From assembly GCF_000599605.1 (NCBI RefSeq), contig NZ_AZHT01000023.1:1-34065 (forward strand): DNA of 34,065 bases, written 5' to 3'. How positions within the stretch are numbered: the first letter of the stretch is position 1; each line of letters starts with the position of its first letter. Made by a program: the position numbers and the translations under genes. Below are positions 25,335-34,042 of this stretch, piece after piece. The stretch comes from Prevotella sp. HJM029. Lineage in GTDB: Bacteria; Bacteroidota; Bacteroidia; Bacteroidales; Bacteroidaceae. The notes under the pieces are model-generated. The model made no database searches, had not been told where the DNA came from, and was given only the letters and a program-made list of their open reading frames with translations.

Positions 25335-25658
25335 GCACCCCATCAGAGGGTCTGCGAGGGTTGTTTTCAAAATTAGACGTCCAATCTGAGGGTCTGCGAG
25401 GGTTGTTTTTGAAATTTGACACCCCATCAGAGGGTCTGCGAGGGTTGTTTTCGAAATTTGACACCCCATCAGAGGGTCTGCGAGGGTTGTTTTCAAAATT
25501 TGACGCCCCATCAGAGGGTCTGCGAGGGTTGTTTTCGAAATTTGATGCCCAATCGGAGGGTCTGCGAGGGTTGTTTTCAAAATTAGACACCCAATCAGAG
25601 GGTCTGCGAGGGAGTTTTCGAAATTAGACGCCCATTCAGAGGGTCTGAATGGGCTTTT
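25335..25658. repeat. Tandem hairpin array C (42-bp units)
   Basis: Eight units have GGG cores starting at 25348, 25390, 25432, 25474, 25516, 25558, 25600 and 25641. The period is exactly 42 bp, with 41 for the last step. A typical unit is CCCCATCAGA-GGG-TCTG-CGAGGG followed by TTGTTTTC. This folds as CAGA/TCTG closed by CCC/GGG with a small internal loop. Unit 6 reads CGGA instead of CAGA, still pairing through a G-T wobble. The last unit has changed its right arm to give a perfect stem. Because 42 is a multiple of three, several reading frames stay open as 14-residue periodic peptides on both strands; I regard these as by-products. It lies between the convergent trmO and addB genes. Confidence 0.95.
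25630..25658 (+). terminator. Intrinsic terminator formed by the last unit of array C
   Basis: GCCCATTCAGA (25630-25640), loop GGG, TCTGAATGGGC (25644-25654), then TTTT: a perfect 11-bp stem with T-run on the + strand, suited to end the sulfatase-PAP2-trmO transcript. Confidence 0.9.
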
Positions 25659-25764
25659 GCATGGTAGCAACACCATTTCGTATGCGCGCAAACCTTTGTT
25701 GCATCGTTGAGCCGCCCCTTCCGCCTTGCCCGAACGGTTGTTTCGCCAACATTCCGAGCCTGTG
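25659..25764. other. Non-coding gap after array C
   Basis: This is 106 bp between the terminal array unit and the addB stop. I see no gene or clear structure here. Confidence 0.5.
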
Positions 25765-28536
25765 TTATAGGCAAATGGAACGGTAGGGGCACGACGCGCA
25801 TTGTGCTTTATCTTCGGTGGGATTGAAATCAATATCGGGGTTGAAAATCTCTTCAATCAATTCTTTCAATAAGTTTAGAAAGTCGGCTTCGTAACGCTGG
25901 ATGTCGTCCACCTTTTCTTTTCCTAATAACAGCGTGGGGTCGTAATCTTGCGCTGTGGCATGCTGAATGAACAGCAGTGCCGGACTGACGGGTAGTTGCC
26001 GGGGATTGAGCTTGGCATCGATGCGCAAATTGGCCGCGTAGAGCATCACTTGCAAATAATAGTCGGCATGTTGTTGCAGTTTGTCGGCATCAAACACCTC
26101 GTCGATGGTTTGCAGCGGCTTCTTGGTGTTGCGCCCCGTTTTGTAATCGACGACGCGCAGCAGTGATTGCCCGTTGCGTCTGATTTCGTCGATGCGGTCG
26201 ATGTTGCCAAAGAGCGAGATGCTGTGGCGTCCATCGGCTGTTTCAATGTCTAACGGATGGTTGACGGTGTGCTCCAATCCCACGATTTTAAAGGGGGCGA
26301 GCAGCTTGTCGGTTTGCAAAAGACGCTTGAGATAATCGAAGATAACCTGCCGATTGATGAGCTGCAAGCCGTTGTATTCTGGGGTCTTTTGTCCGGCTTT
26401 GTCGAACAGATTTTCTTGAAACGCCTGGTCTAAAATGCGGTTCAAACGGGCTTCGTCTTTCAACAGTTGGGCGAGGTCGTCTTCCTGCACCATTCCGCCG
26501 CCATTCCAAGGTTGGTAGATAAGTTCGGCGGCGCGGTGGAAGATGTTGCCAAAGATGCGGTTGTCGATTTCATCGTCCGCGGCGTCGGGCTCTTGGAGTT
26601 TGAGGACGAAACGATAATAGAACCGCAACGGACAGCGCAAGTAGTTGCTGAGCGCTGTGGGCGAGAGGCCTCGCGCTTGCATGAGCGTTTGTATGACGAA
26701 ATCGTTTTTGGGCACGGCATGGCGTTGCTGTCGCAGCGGCAACTGTTGTGCGTTGAGATTCTTCCGCGCAATGGTGTGAGGGCTCTCCACCATGAGTTGC
26801 AGCATGAAGCGGCTCATTTCGCCCGTTGTGGTGTTGCTCGTCGCCTGGTTGTAGGTGAGCGTGATGTCGCCGGCGCGTTGCAACAACCGGTGAAAGTAGT
26901 AGGCATAAATAGCCACCTTGTTGTCGATGGTGGTGAGGTTGAAAGCCTTGCGCACGGCGTGGGGAATAAATGAGGTGTCGTTGACGCCTTTGGGCATGTT
27001 GCCTTCATTGCACGAGAGCACTAAGAGATGGTCGAAATCGAGGTTGCGCGTTTCCAACACACCCATGATTTGTATGCCCACGATGGGCTCGCCATGAAAG
27101 GGGATGCTGCTGGTCGAAATAATCTGCTGAATGAGTTTGGTGTAGATGTTCATGTCGGCCTGCAAATCGCCTGTCTGCATGAGGTCGTCCAACCGATTGA
27201 AAATAGTGTAGATGCGAAAGAGCGACTCTTGCATGAAAGGGTCGTGGTGGTCGTCCTTGGCATATTGCTCGGCAATGGTTTGCAGCACATTGCGTATCCA
27301 GCGGTTGGTGTTGGCGGCATCGAATGCCTCGATTTGGAACAGCATTTCGGGCTGTGGAATGTAGCGCATGAAGTGGTGGCGTTGCAGCATGTCGACCCAT
27401 TTCTTGCGAAACGTGTGGTTGGTTTTGCGGTAGCCCATGGTGCGCAGACCGATGAGCAGCTTCACAAATGCGGCCGCCGGCGCTTGTGCAAGCGGGAACC
27501 CCGTGGTGATGTTTACATTTTGCACGCTTTCCGGAATGGCGTGGATAACATCCTGAAGCAGGGTTTCGTTGGCCAAGACGATAGCGGTTTTGCGTCCATC
27601 GGCAATGCGGTTGTTTTCGCTAAGCCATTGGTTGATGTATTGCGCTTGGATATTTTCTGTGGTTGCGCTGATAAATGTAATCGATTTCGGCTGTTCGAAT
27701 GCATTGTAAATGGCCTTGTTGTTGCCATCGAGCGCATTGGGAAAGTATTTCAGGTATTGGCGGATGAATGTGCCCGCTTCATTTTCTAATGCCCCATGGC
27801 GGCGCATGTAATAGTCGTCGTAATCCCAATAGAAAAAGGCTTTACCCTCTTTTTGCAGACGGGTGCAGAGTTGTTGCTCAACCACTTGCATCATGTTGAA
27901 ACCAACGAACAGATAGGCTTCATATTGAAAATCGATAGACGGATTTTCCACGACCTCACGGTAGAGTGCTCCTTCGTAGGCCAGTTGCTGTGCCGAGAGG
28001 TGCGTCCTGTAGGTGGTGTAGATGTTTTCGAGGTTGCTCCAGAGCTTCAGAAACTTCTCTTTCAGTGCTGTCTCGGATTGGTCTGAGAAGTTGCTAAAGA
28101 AACGCTTGAGCATTTCCTTTTGCTCGTCGGTGAGATAGGAGATGTCGTCTAATTCGTGCACATTCGAGAGGTTGGCAAACACTTGATGGGCGTCGGCCAT
28201 ATTTTTGTCGATGTCGTCGAAATCGTTGAGCAGCACTTGTCCCCAGCTATAGAAATGGTCTAATGTTTCGTTCATGCCCGTGCAACGGACAAACACTTTG
28301 TGTAAATCGCAGATGAGCTTGATGGGGTCGCCTAAAATCTTTTCAGAGTGGCGTGTGAAAAGTTCGCTGATCGTGATGTAAGATGGACTCCACAATGGGC
28401 GATGAGCCAACTGTGCCAATTCCTCGTTGAGAAAAAGAGCCGCGCGTTTGTTGGGAAAAACAACAGCTATTCTTGAGAGATTATAGCCATATTTGTCGAG
28501 AATATCTTGTGCTACGTAGTGTAAAAAGGTGTTCAT
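25765..28536 (-). CDS. addB: AddB-like subunit of helicase-nuclease, PD-(D/E)XK Fe-S nuclease
   Basis: This 923-residue protein matches AddB of the AddAB complex, which processes double-strand ends for RecA-dependent repair. The N-terminal helicase-like region starts with VVFPNKRAALFL (25-36), where a functional Walker A is absent, as in many AddB proteins. The C-terminal nuclease domain has His667, Asp780, Asp797 and Lys799 (VDYKTG), and Gln829/Tyr833. The iron-sulfur cluster ligands are Cys635 in LRCPLRFYY and Cys913, Cys916 and Cys922 in CASCPYRSIC. It overlaps addA by 4 nt (ATGA). The end is 106 bp from hairpin array C. Confidence 0.9.
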   Translation of the reverse strand: MNTFLHYVAQDILDKYGYNLSRIAVVFPNKRAALFLNEELAQLAHRPLWSPSYITISELFTRHSEKILGDPIKLICDLHKVFVRCTGMNETLDHFYSWGQVLLNDFDDIDKNMADAHQVFANLSNVHELDDISYLTDEQKEMLKRFFSNFSDQSETALKEKFLKLWSNLENIYTTYRTHLSAQQLAYEGALYREVVENPSIDFQYEAYLFVGFNMMQVVEQQLCTRLQKEGKAFFYWDYDDYYMRRHGALENEAGTFIRQYLKYFPNALDGNNKAIYNAFEQPKSITFISATTENIQAQYINQWLSENNRIADGRKTAIVLANETLLQDVIHAIPESVQNVNITTGFPLAQAPAAAFVKLLIGLRTMGYRKTNHTFRKKWVDMLQRHHFMRYIPQPEMLFQIEAFDAANTNRWIRNVLQTIAEQYAKDDHHDPFMQESLFRIYTIFNRLDDLMQTGDLQADMNIYTKLIQQIISTSSIPFHGEPIVGIQIMGVLETRNLDFDHLLVLSCNEGNMPKGVNDTSFIPHAVRKAFNLTTIDNKVAIYAYYFHRLLQRAGDITLTYNQATSNTTTGEMSRFMLQLMVESPHTIARKNLNAQQLPLRQQRHAVPKNDFVIQTLMQARGLSPTALSNYLRCPLRFYYRFVLKLQEPDAADDEIDNRIFGNIFHRAAELIYQPWNGGGMVQEDDLAQLLKDEARLNRILDQAFQENLFDKAGQKTPEYNGLQLINRQVIFDYLKRLLQTDKLLAPFKIVGLEHTVNHPLDIETADGRHSISLFGNIDRIDEIRRNGQSLLRVVDYKTGRNTKKPLQTIDEVFDADKLQQHADYYLQVMLYAANLRIDAKLNPRQLPVSPALLFIQHATAQDYDPTLLLGKEKVDDIQRYEADFLNLLKELIEEIFNPDIDFNPTEDKAQCASCPYRSICL

Positions 28537-31500
28537 TTGACAGGAATAATTTGATTAGAGAAAATATACCAAAGATAGCCTTCGATGGGTTGCGGATGCA
28601 TCTCGGAGAGCAGTTGTCTGTAGTCGCGCACTTGCTGTTGGTGTTCAGCGTGCGGCGTGCCGAATTTGAAATCGACGACGATAATCTTTTGCTCGTCCAT
28701 CATGACGCGGTCGGGGCGTCGTTCTTCTGTGCGCTGTGTATCGGGATTGTAGCGCAAGATGGTGCACTCGTTCAGAATAGTCCACCGATTTGTAAACCAT
28801 GGTGCTATGCGTGGGTCGGTCAAACGTTGATGGAGCAAGGCAAGAAGTTTTTCTTTGGTAATGATATTGTCATAGAGCACGCCTGTTTCTTCAAGCGTTC
28901 TTAACGCGTTGGGGACATCTTCCTGCGTGCGAATCTTCGAAAAAATAGCATGTAGAATGCTGCCCAATTGGATATAGCCCTTTTGTTTGTCGGTTTCTGT
29001 TTCCTGCCCCTTTTGCAAGAAGGCTTCGCTGCTGTTGCTTTGTCTGAACGAAATCTGCGCATCGTTGTGGGCAATGGTTACTGGAATATTCTCGGCTGGT
29101 GTCAAGAAGAGGTTGTCTACCTTCTGTTTTTCTTCTGTTTTTGCTGCGGGAAGCTTATCTCCAAATTTAAAGTAGGTGGCCTCTTGAGCATCATCTACTC
29201 CTGTGATTTGCGCCGTACCCAATGCTTTTGCTACTTCGTCGAGGCAGGTTTCAATCAGTTTTGAACGGCTGTTGATTTTGTCGCCCTTTTTAGAGAAGAC
29301 ATACAAGCCCTGCTCTGCACGTGTAAACGCCACGTAGAGCAGATTGAGATTGTCGACGCTGTTCTGCACATACTCTTGAATGTAATCCTTTGCATAAAAA
29401 GAATGGAGCATCTTCGTCTTGCTGTAGCTGATGGGAACTACAGGAAGGTCGCTGAAAGGAGGTTGTTGAGGCTCGCACCACACAATACTATCATTCCGCT
29501 CTAAATCCCAATCGCAAAAGGGAAGCAACACATGAGCATATTCCAATCCCTTGCTCTTATGAATGGTTACGAGTTTGATTCCTTCATTGTTGCTACTTTG
29601 AATCGACACTTTGTACAAGCTATTCTCCCATAGTTGCAGGAAGTTGTGAATGTCGGCAATGTTGTTTTGCGTGTATTCGTTGAGTTTGTCGTAGAAGGCG
29701 CAGATATAGGCATCTTGTCCTTTGATGGTTTGCAACTCGAATATGCGATAGATCGTTTCAACCATTTCAGAAATAGGAAGTCCAAGGATTTGCTCTTTTT
29801 GCGTGATGAAAGCTTGGGGAAGGAGCTCATCTAATGCAGTTTCTTGCAACATGGCGTTGAAAGCTTCGAACGTTGCGCCTTGGATGTATACCTGATAACT
29901 CTTCGATAGCGAGGCTTTCGCTAAAATATCATCGGGATTGTTGAGGACAGACAATGCTTGAATGATGATATTTACAGCTTGAGAGGCACTTAGGTGGAAA
30001 GCTTCGTTGGAAACCAAATGAATATCGGGGCGGTGTTGCAGAAAGTAGTCACCTATAGTTTGAATAGTGTCGTTCTTGCGCACTAAGATGGCAATATCTT
30101 TTTCTTGAACTCCCATTTGCAGCAGTGCATCAACTTTGTCGACGACGCTTGCTAACGTTTGTGCCTCGTAGTCTTCGTTCTTGGGGAACAAGGTAACTTC
30201 CACCATGCCCAATGCTTCCTTGTGTGCAGGAATTTCCTGCACCACATCCTGGTAGGCACGTTCTACTTGCTGCGCCTGCTTCTCGTCCAACTCTTGCAGC
30301 TGGGTGTGGAGCTGCTGATTGGCTTTTTGAAAGAAAGTGTTGTTGAAGGCTATGATATTGCGTTGTGAGCGGTAGTTGGTTTTGAGCGATTTCTCTGTAA
30401 CCATTTGCGGATTGAACTGTTCCTCAATGTTGTTTAGGAGCCGCCAATCGCCTGCACGCCATCGGTAAATGCTTTGTTTCACATCACCCACAATCATGTT
30501 CATGCCTTTTCGGCTCATGGTTTCGAGCAGCAGCACTTTGAAGTTTTTCCACTGCACCGTGCTGGTATCTTGGAATTCATCAATCATGATATTCTCGAGC
30601 TGGGTACCGATTTTCTCAAAGATGAAGGGCGAGTCTTGGTGGTCAATCATGGCTTGCAGCAGTGCTTGCGTGTCGCTGAGCATAAAACGGTTGACTTCGC
30701 GGTTGATGGCTTGCACCTTATTTTCTATACCTTCAAGCAACCGCAGCTGATTGAGATGCTGCAGGGTTAAGTCGGCGGTCGCGTATAACAGGGCTTGCTG
30801 TTTTCGTTCGTTCTCTGTGGTTTGCAACAATGGCATGAGTTGCGTTTCCACTAAGTCATACATGGGATTTCCCGCAACGGCATTGGCTTTGGTTAGCCAT
30901 GCATCGACGCTTTCTGTAGCTTTTGCTGCCGTGTCGTTGTACACCTTTTTGCTATCAATAAATTCCCCCTCTATGAGCTTTCTAAAATAGCCACAAACGC
31001 CATTTTTCTTGGATTTGAAATCATCGACGCTGACTCCGTGCGCCTCAATGATTTCGAAAAACTTCTCTCCACGCTTCTTCATCGTCTCTTCGGCTGTTTT
31101 CCTGATGATGCGCAAGCGAGCGGTGTAGTTTTTAAAGAAGTCTTTCTTTTGGAAGACGACTGCGAGTTGTTTGCGATGGTCTTTATAATAGTCTTTGAAG
31201 ATGTTCATGCCAAACTTTTTGATTTGCGCAATGACGTTCCACGACTTGTCGTCGTCCATATTGTCTTGGATATATTCTAAAATCCAATGCAAGAGGCGTG
31301 ACGTTTTGTTGAGCTCTTCGATGAGCATATCGACGGCTTCTTCTTCCACCTGGTTATCATTGAGTTCAAGGCGCAGGTTGGCGGTTAAATCTAACTCCTT
31401 GGCCAAGTTGCGCAATACGGTTTGGAAGAAAGCGTCGATAGTTTCAACTCTGAAATAACTATAATTGTGGATGAGTAAGCGGAGTGCCAAAGCCGCATTC

Positions 31501-31763
31501 TCACGGATTTGTGCATCAGATAGCGTTGTTTCTTCCTTTATTTTCTTCAAATAAGGTTGGCTGGAAGACAGTTGATGGGCGATGCCATAGAGTTGGCTCA
31601 AGATGCGCATTTTCATTTCTTCGGTAGCCTTGTTGGTAAAGGTTACAGCCAAGGTCTTTCGAAATGCAAAGGGGTCGGCAACCAATAGTTTAATATATTC
31701 AACTGCGAGGGTGAATGTTTTCCCCGATCCAGCACTTGCTTTGTATACAGTTAAGTTTTCCAT
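28533..31763 (-). CDS. addA: AddA-like UvrD-family helicase-nuclease
   Basis: This 1076-residue superfamily 1 helicase is of the RecB/AddA type. Motifs in order are I AGSGKT (11-16), Ia TFTNKATEEM, II IDEFQDTS, III GDVKQSIYRWR, IV NYRSQ, V TIHKSKGLEY and VI LYVAFTRAEQ. A C-terminal RecB-like nuclease domain is intact by eye: Asp1018 (PDR), Asp1031 and Lys1033 (VVDFKFG), Gln1044 and Tyr1048. Its start abuts the stop of the DUF5686-like gene with no spacing, and its end overlaps addB. With AddB it should form a dual-nuclease helicase that resects DNA ends. A hotspot (Chi) sequence cannot be inferred from this window. Confidence 0.92.
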   Translation of the reverse strand: MENLTVYKASAGSGKTFTLAVEYIKLLVADPFAFRKTLAVTFTNKATEEMKMRILSQLYGIAHQLSSSQPYLKKIKEETTLSDAQIRENAALALRLLIHNYSYFRVETIDAFFQTVLRNLAKELDLTANLRLELNDNQVEEEAVDMLIEELNKTSRLLHWILEYIQDNMDDDKSWNVIAQIKKFGMNIFKDYYKDHRKQLAVVFQKKDFFKNYTARLRIIRKTAEETMKKRGEKFFEIIEAHGVSVDDFKSKKNGVCGYFRKLIEGEFIDSKKVYNDTAAKATESVDAWLTKANAVAGNPMYDLVETQLMPLLQTTENERKQQALLYATADLTLQHLNQLRLLEGIENKVQAINREVNRFMLSDTQALLQAMIDHQDSPFIFEKIGTQLENIMIDEFQDTSTVQWKNFKVLLLETMSRKGMNMIVGDVKQSIYRWRAGDWRLLNNIEEQFNPQMVTEKSLKTNYRSQRNIIAFNNTFFQKANQQLHTQLQELDEKQAQQVERAYQDVVQEIPAHKEALGMVEVTLFPKNEDYEAQTLASVVDKVDALLQMGVQEKDIAILVRKNDTIQTIGDYFLQHRPDIHLVSNEAFHLSASQAVNIIIQALSVLNNPDDILAKASLSKSYQVYIQGATFEAFNAMLQETALDELLPQAFITQKEQILGLPISEMVETIYRIFELQTIKGQDAYICAFYDKLNEYTQNNIADIHNFLQLWENSLYKVSIQSSNNEGIKLVTIHKSKGLEYAHVLLPFCDWDLERNDSIVWCEPQQPPFSDLPVVPISYSKTKMLHSFYAKDYIQEYVQNSVDNLNLLYVAFTRAEQGLYVFSKKGDKINSRSKLIETCLDEVAKALGTAQITGVDDAQEATYFKFGDKLPAAKTEEKQKVDNLFLTPAENIPVTIAHNDAQISFRQSNSSEAFLQKGQETETDKQKGYIQLGSILHAIFSKIRTQEDVPNALRTLEETGVLYDNIITKEKLLALLHQRLTDPRIAPWFTNRWTILNECTILRYNPDTQRTEERRPDRVMMDEQKIIVVDFKFGTPHAEHQQQVRDYRQLLSEMHPQPIEGYLWYIFSNQIIPVK

Positions 31764-33830
31764 TTACCAATGACGAAATAATTCGAAGCCAAATTTACAA
31801 CTAAAATCTTTAATTCTTCCTTTTTCACTGCCGAGAAATGCGCCTATGGAGAAAAAACGTGTGGTGAAGCCATAGCCGATTTCGAGGTGGGGACGGCAAA
31901 GCTTCGAGGAGAGCATGCTAAAGTAAAAGCGTTCCATCTCGACGAACTGACCCACCATCGGCAAGCGCGAACAAAGCAGTAATGGGCTTTCATAGGTGAT
32001 GTTGGTGCGCACGTACCAGCGCGAAGCATTGTATTGATAGGCGTCGAGCAATTCGAACGTGCCGCTCCAGTCGTCGTTCCAGCCGCCGGGGATATGGTTC
32101 TCGTGGAAGTTGGCGTAGTCTAAGAAATAGGCGCTGCGGTCTTGCTGGGTGTATCCTCCTGCACCCAAGCGCATTTGCAAGGATTGCAGGCTGCTGAGGT
32201 TGAGTTTCCATTGCGCATCGCTTTCCCACCGCTCGTAGCCGATGTTGCTGCGCAGGAAGTCTTTGATGGCTCGCTCATAATCGAGCGTGACGATGGGGCC
32301 TTGATAGCCCGACGGACGCCACTGCATTTCGATGAAGGGGGCGGCTGAGGTGAAATGCGTGGGCAGATGATGTTGCAGGTAGATGCGCTTTTCCAAGGCC
32401 GTGCGACGGTGGAACATCATGCCCACGCGCATGCCCCAATGTGGGCTGAAATCATAATGATGAGCCACTTGGGCGTAGTGGTCTTTAAACCATGTGAGCT
32501 TGGGAAAGTTGGCTCTTAGTGCAGCGCTAACAGGGATGGGAGCTTGCTCGATGACCTCGCCATTGGCTATTTGATTGCCGCTACCCGCATCGATGCTGAA
32601 ATAACCATTCTGCTGGGGCTGATAATGATAGGAAAAGTGGGCGTCGACATACAATTGGTGCTGTTTGAAGGCATAGCCTGCGCGGAATTGAGCGTTGAAC
32701 GCCCCATTGTGGCTTGGTGGTGTGTAGCTGAGGTTGACGTTGGCCTTATAGGTGACGCCGCGCCGATGGTCATAGCCCATGTAAAGCGGATTGAGGATGG
32801 GGCTGATGCGCACCGCGCCCTCATTGTTCTTGCCGAAGTTGCCCGTCAGATGTTTCACCATGTGCCGGCCAATGAGGTTCCAGCCTATCTGTTTCCACCA
32901 ATTCGTGGCCTTGTGAAGCGAGTCGGTGGGTTGCTGCGATGCCTGCTGTCGTTGCATGGAGTCGCGGGCATATTGTTGCCGCTCGTCATCCTGTAGTGGT
33001 GTGGGGCGCAGCTGGGCGATGGCGGCCTGCGCATCGGTGGGCAGCGCCGCAGGCTTGGCGGCCTCCTTCAGTTGGGTGCTGTGGAAAGTGCCTTGCATGT
33101 TGTTGCCCATGAATTTAAAATGGCAGGTGAGGTCGACCGTTGTGGCTTGCAGACTCTCGCGCCCGGCAGCGCCCATTTGCAGGCGCAAAGTGAAGCGTAT
33201 CATGTCGTATTCGCCTTGCAGCAGAGCGCTGATAAGGCGCCCCGAGTTGAAATCGGCCACGGCCTCGCCATAAACCAATTGTGTGTTGTTCACGCGTGGA
33301 CGGAATTTGATGTGAGCCCGCGCGTCGCGTTGTTGGTAGCTGATTTGATAGCGATAGAACCGGGCATTGGCCGGGTGGAACGGCGAGAGGATGTCGCGCC
33401 GAAAGATGGTTTCGCCATAGAGTTGCGGCGCAAGATATTTCATGGCCGCCGTCAAGCCCGTTTGCTGGCTGCGCATGGTGGAGTGGGTGAGCCACCGGCG
33501 GCTCTCGGTGGACTGAGCCCCCGCGAAAACGCTGTCGATATATTCGCCTAAGAAATGGCGTTCGCGGCCGCGGGCAATGTTCCACATCGTGGGAATGGTG
33601 AGCAAAATGGCATTCCTCTTCAGGATGTGGAGCGAGAATTTGGTGTAAACGGCATGCTGCCGCGCACTGTCGGGCAGCGCGTCCATTTGTGCGGCATAGG
33701 CATAGATGCGTTGCAGCAGCGTTGCGCGGCGCGCTCCCTTCTGTGCGCCTTGCATGGCCGTCGTTGCCCATAGCGAAAGGCCGACGAGCAGCATTCTTGC
33801 GATGTTTTGATGCTTAGCCAGTGTTTCCAT
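31764..33830 (-). CDS. DUF5686-like outer-membrane protein
   Basis: This 688-residue protein has an N-terminal signal peptide: a hydrophobic stretch at about residues 12-25, cleavage near MQGAQ. A middle region has the YGEAVADFNSGRLISALLQG-type motif that I associate with DUF5686 proteins of Bacteroidota. The last 350 residues are rich in alternating aromatic and polar residues, as in a beta-barrel, and the protein ends GFELFRHW. The N-terminal carboxypeptidase-like domain often seen in this family is not obvious here. Function is unknown. It leads an operon directly abutting addA, a pairing with no evident functional link. Confidence 0.75.
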   Translation of the reverse strand: METLAKHQNIARMLLVGLSLWATTAMQGAQKGARRATLLQRIYAYAAQMDALPDSARQHAVYTKFSLHILKRNAILLTIPTMWNIARGRERHFLGEYIDSVFAGAQSTESRRWLTHSTMRSQQTGLTAAMKYLAPQLYGETIFRRDILSPFHPANARFYRYQISYQQRDARAHIKFRPRVNNTQLVYGEAVADFNSGRLISALLQGEYDMIRFTLRLQMGAAGRESLQATTVDLTCHFKFMGNNMQGTFHSTQLKEAAKPAALPTDAQAAIAQLRPTPLQDDERQQYARDSMQRQQASQQPTDSLHKATNWWKQIGWNLIGRHMVKHLTGNFGKNNEGAVRISPILNPLYMGYDHRRGVTYKANVNLSYTPPSHNGAFNAQFRAGYAFKQHQLYVDAHFSYHYQPQQNGYFSIDAGSGNQIANGEVIEQAPIPVSAALRANFPKLTWFKDHYAQVAHHYDFSPHWGMRVGMMFHRRTALEKRIYLQHHLPTHFTSAAPFIEMQWRPSGYQGPIVTLDYERAIKDFLRSNIGYERWESDAQWKLNLSSLQSLQMRLGAGGYTQQDRSAYFLDYANFHENHIPGGWNDDWSGTFELLDAYQYNASRWYVRTNITYESPLLLCSRLPMVGQFVEMERFYFSMLSSKLCRPHLEIGYGFTTRFFSIGAFLGSEKGRIKDFSCKFGFELFRHW

Positions 33831-33848
33831 TTGCCATTCTTAGCCTCG

Positions 33849-33880
33849 CAAAGTTAACAAAAAGCCCTTGTCTGCACAAA
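33849..33880 (-). promoter_or_regulatory. Promoter of the DUF5686-addA-addB operon
   Basis: On the minus strand TTTG (33880-33877) is followed after 20 nt by TAACTTTG (33856-33849). Predicted transcription begins about 13-15 nt before the ATG at 33830. Confidence 0.8.
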
Positions 33881-33920
33881 TTTATTTGGGCGTGGCAGCG
33901 AAACGGCCGTCATTCCGGAT

Positions 33921-34042
33921 TGAGGTTGCCGGCGAGGTGCTCGCCGACGGACAAAAACAAAAAATGATTGCCGGAAGAGGGGTTTGATGGAGCTGGGTAG
34001 GGGCGGCGCCTGTGTGCCCGCCCGTGTCGCCCTGCAAGGGCG
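33921..34042. repeat. GC-rich palindromic intergenic sequence
   Basis: Three separate inverted repeats are visible: GGCGAG-GTG-CTCGCC (33931-33945), GGGCGG (34001-34006) with CCGCCC (34018-34023), and CGCCCT-GCA-AGGGCG (34028-34042). The GTAGGGGCGG start and the paired CG-rich arms resemble the dispersed intergenic repeats seen in Bacteroidales genomes; copy number cannot be judged from one window. No gene is credible between 33831 and the end. Confidence 0.55.

Noticed and set aside
25302-25856. 184-residue and similar repeat-peptide ORFs over array C
   Set aside because: Several frames on both strands are open because the period is 42; none has a start context or homology, and this one overlaps addB.
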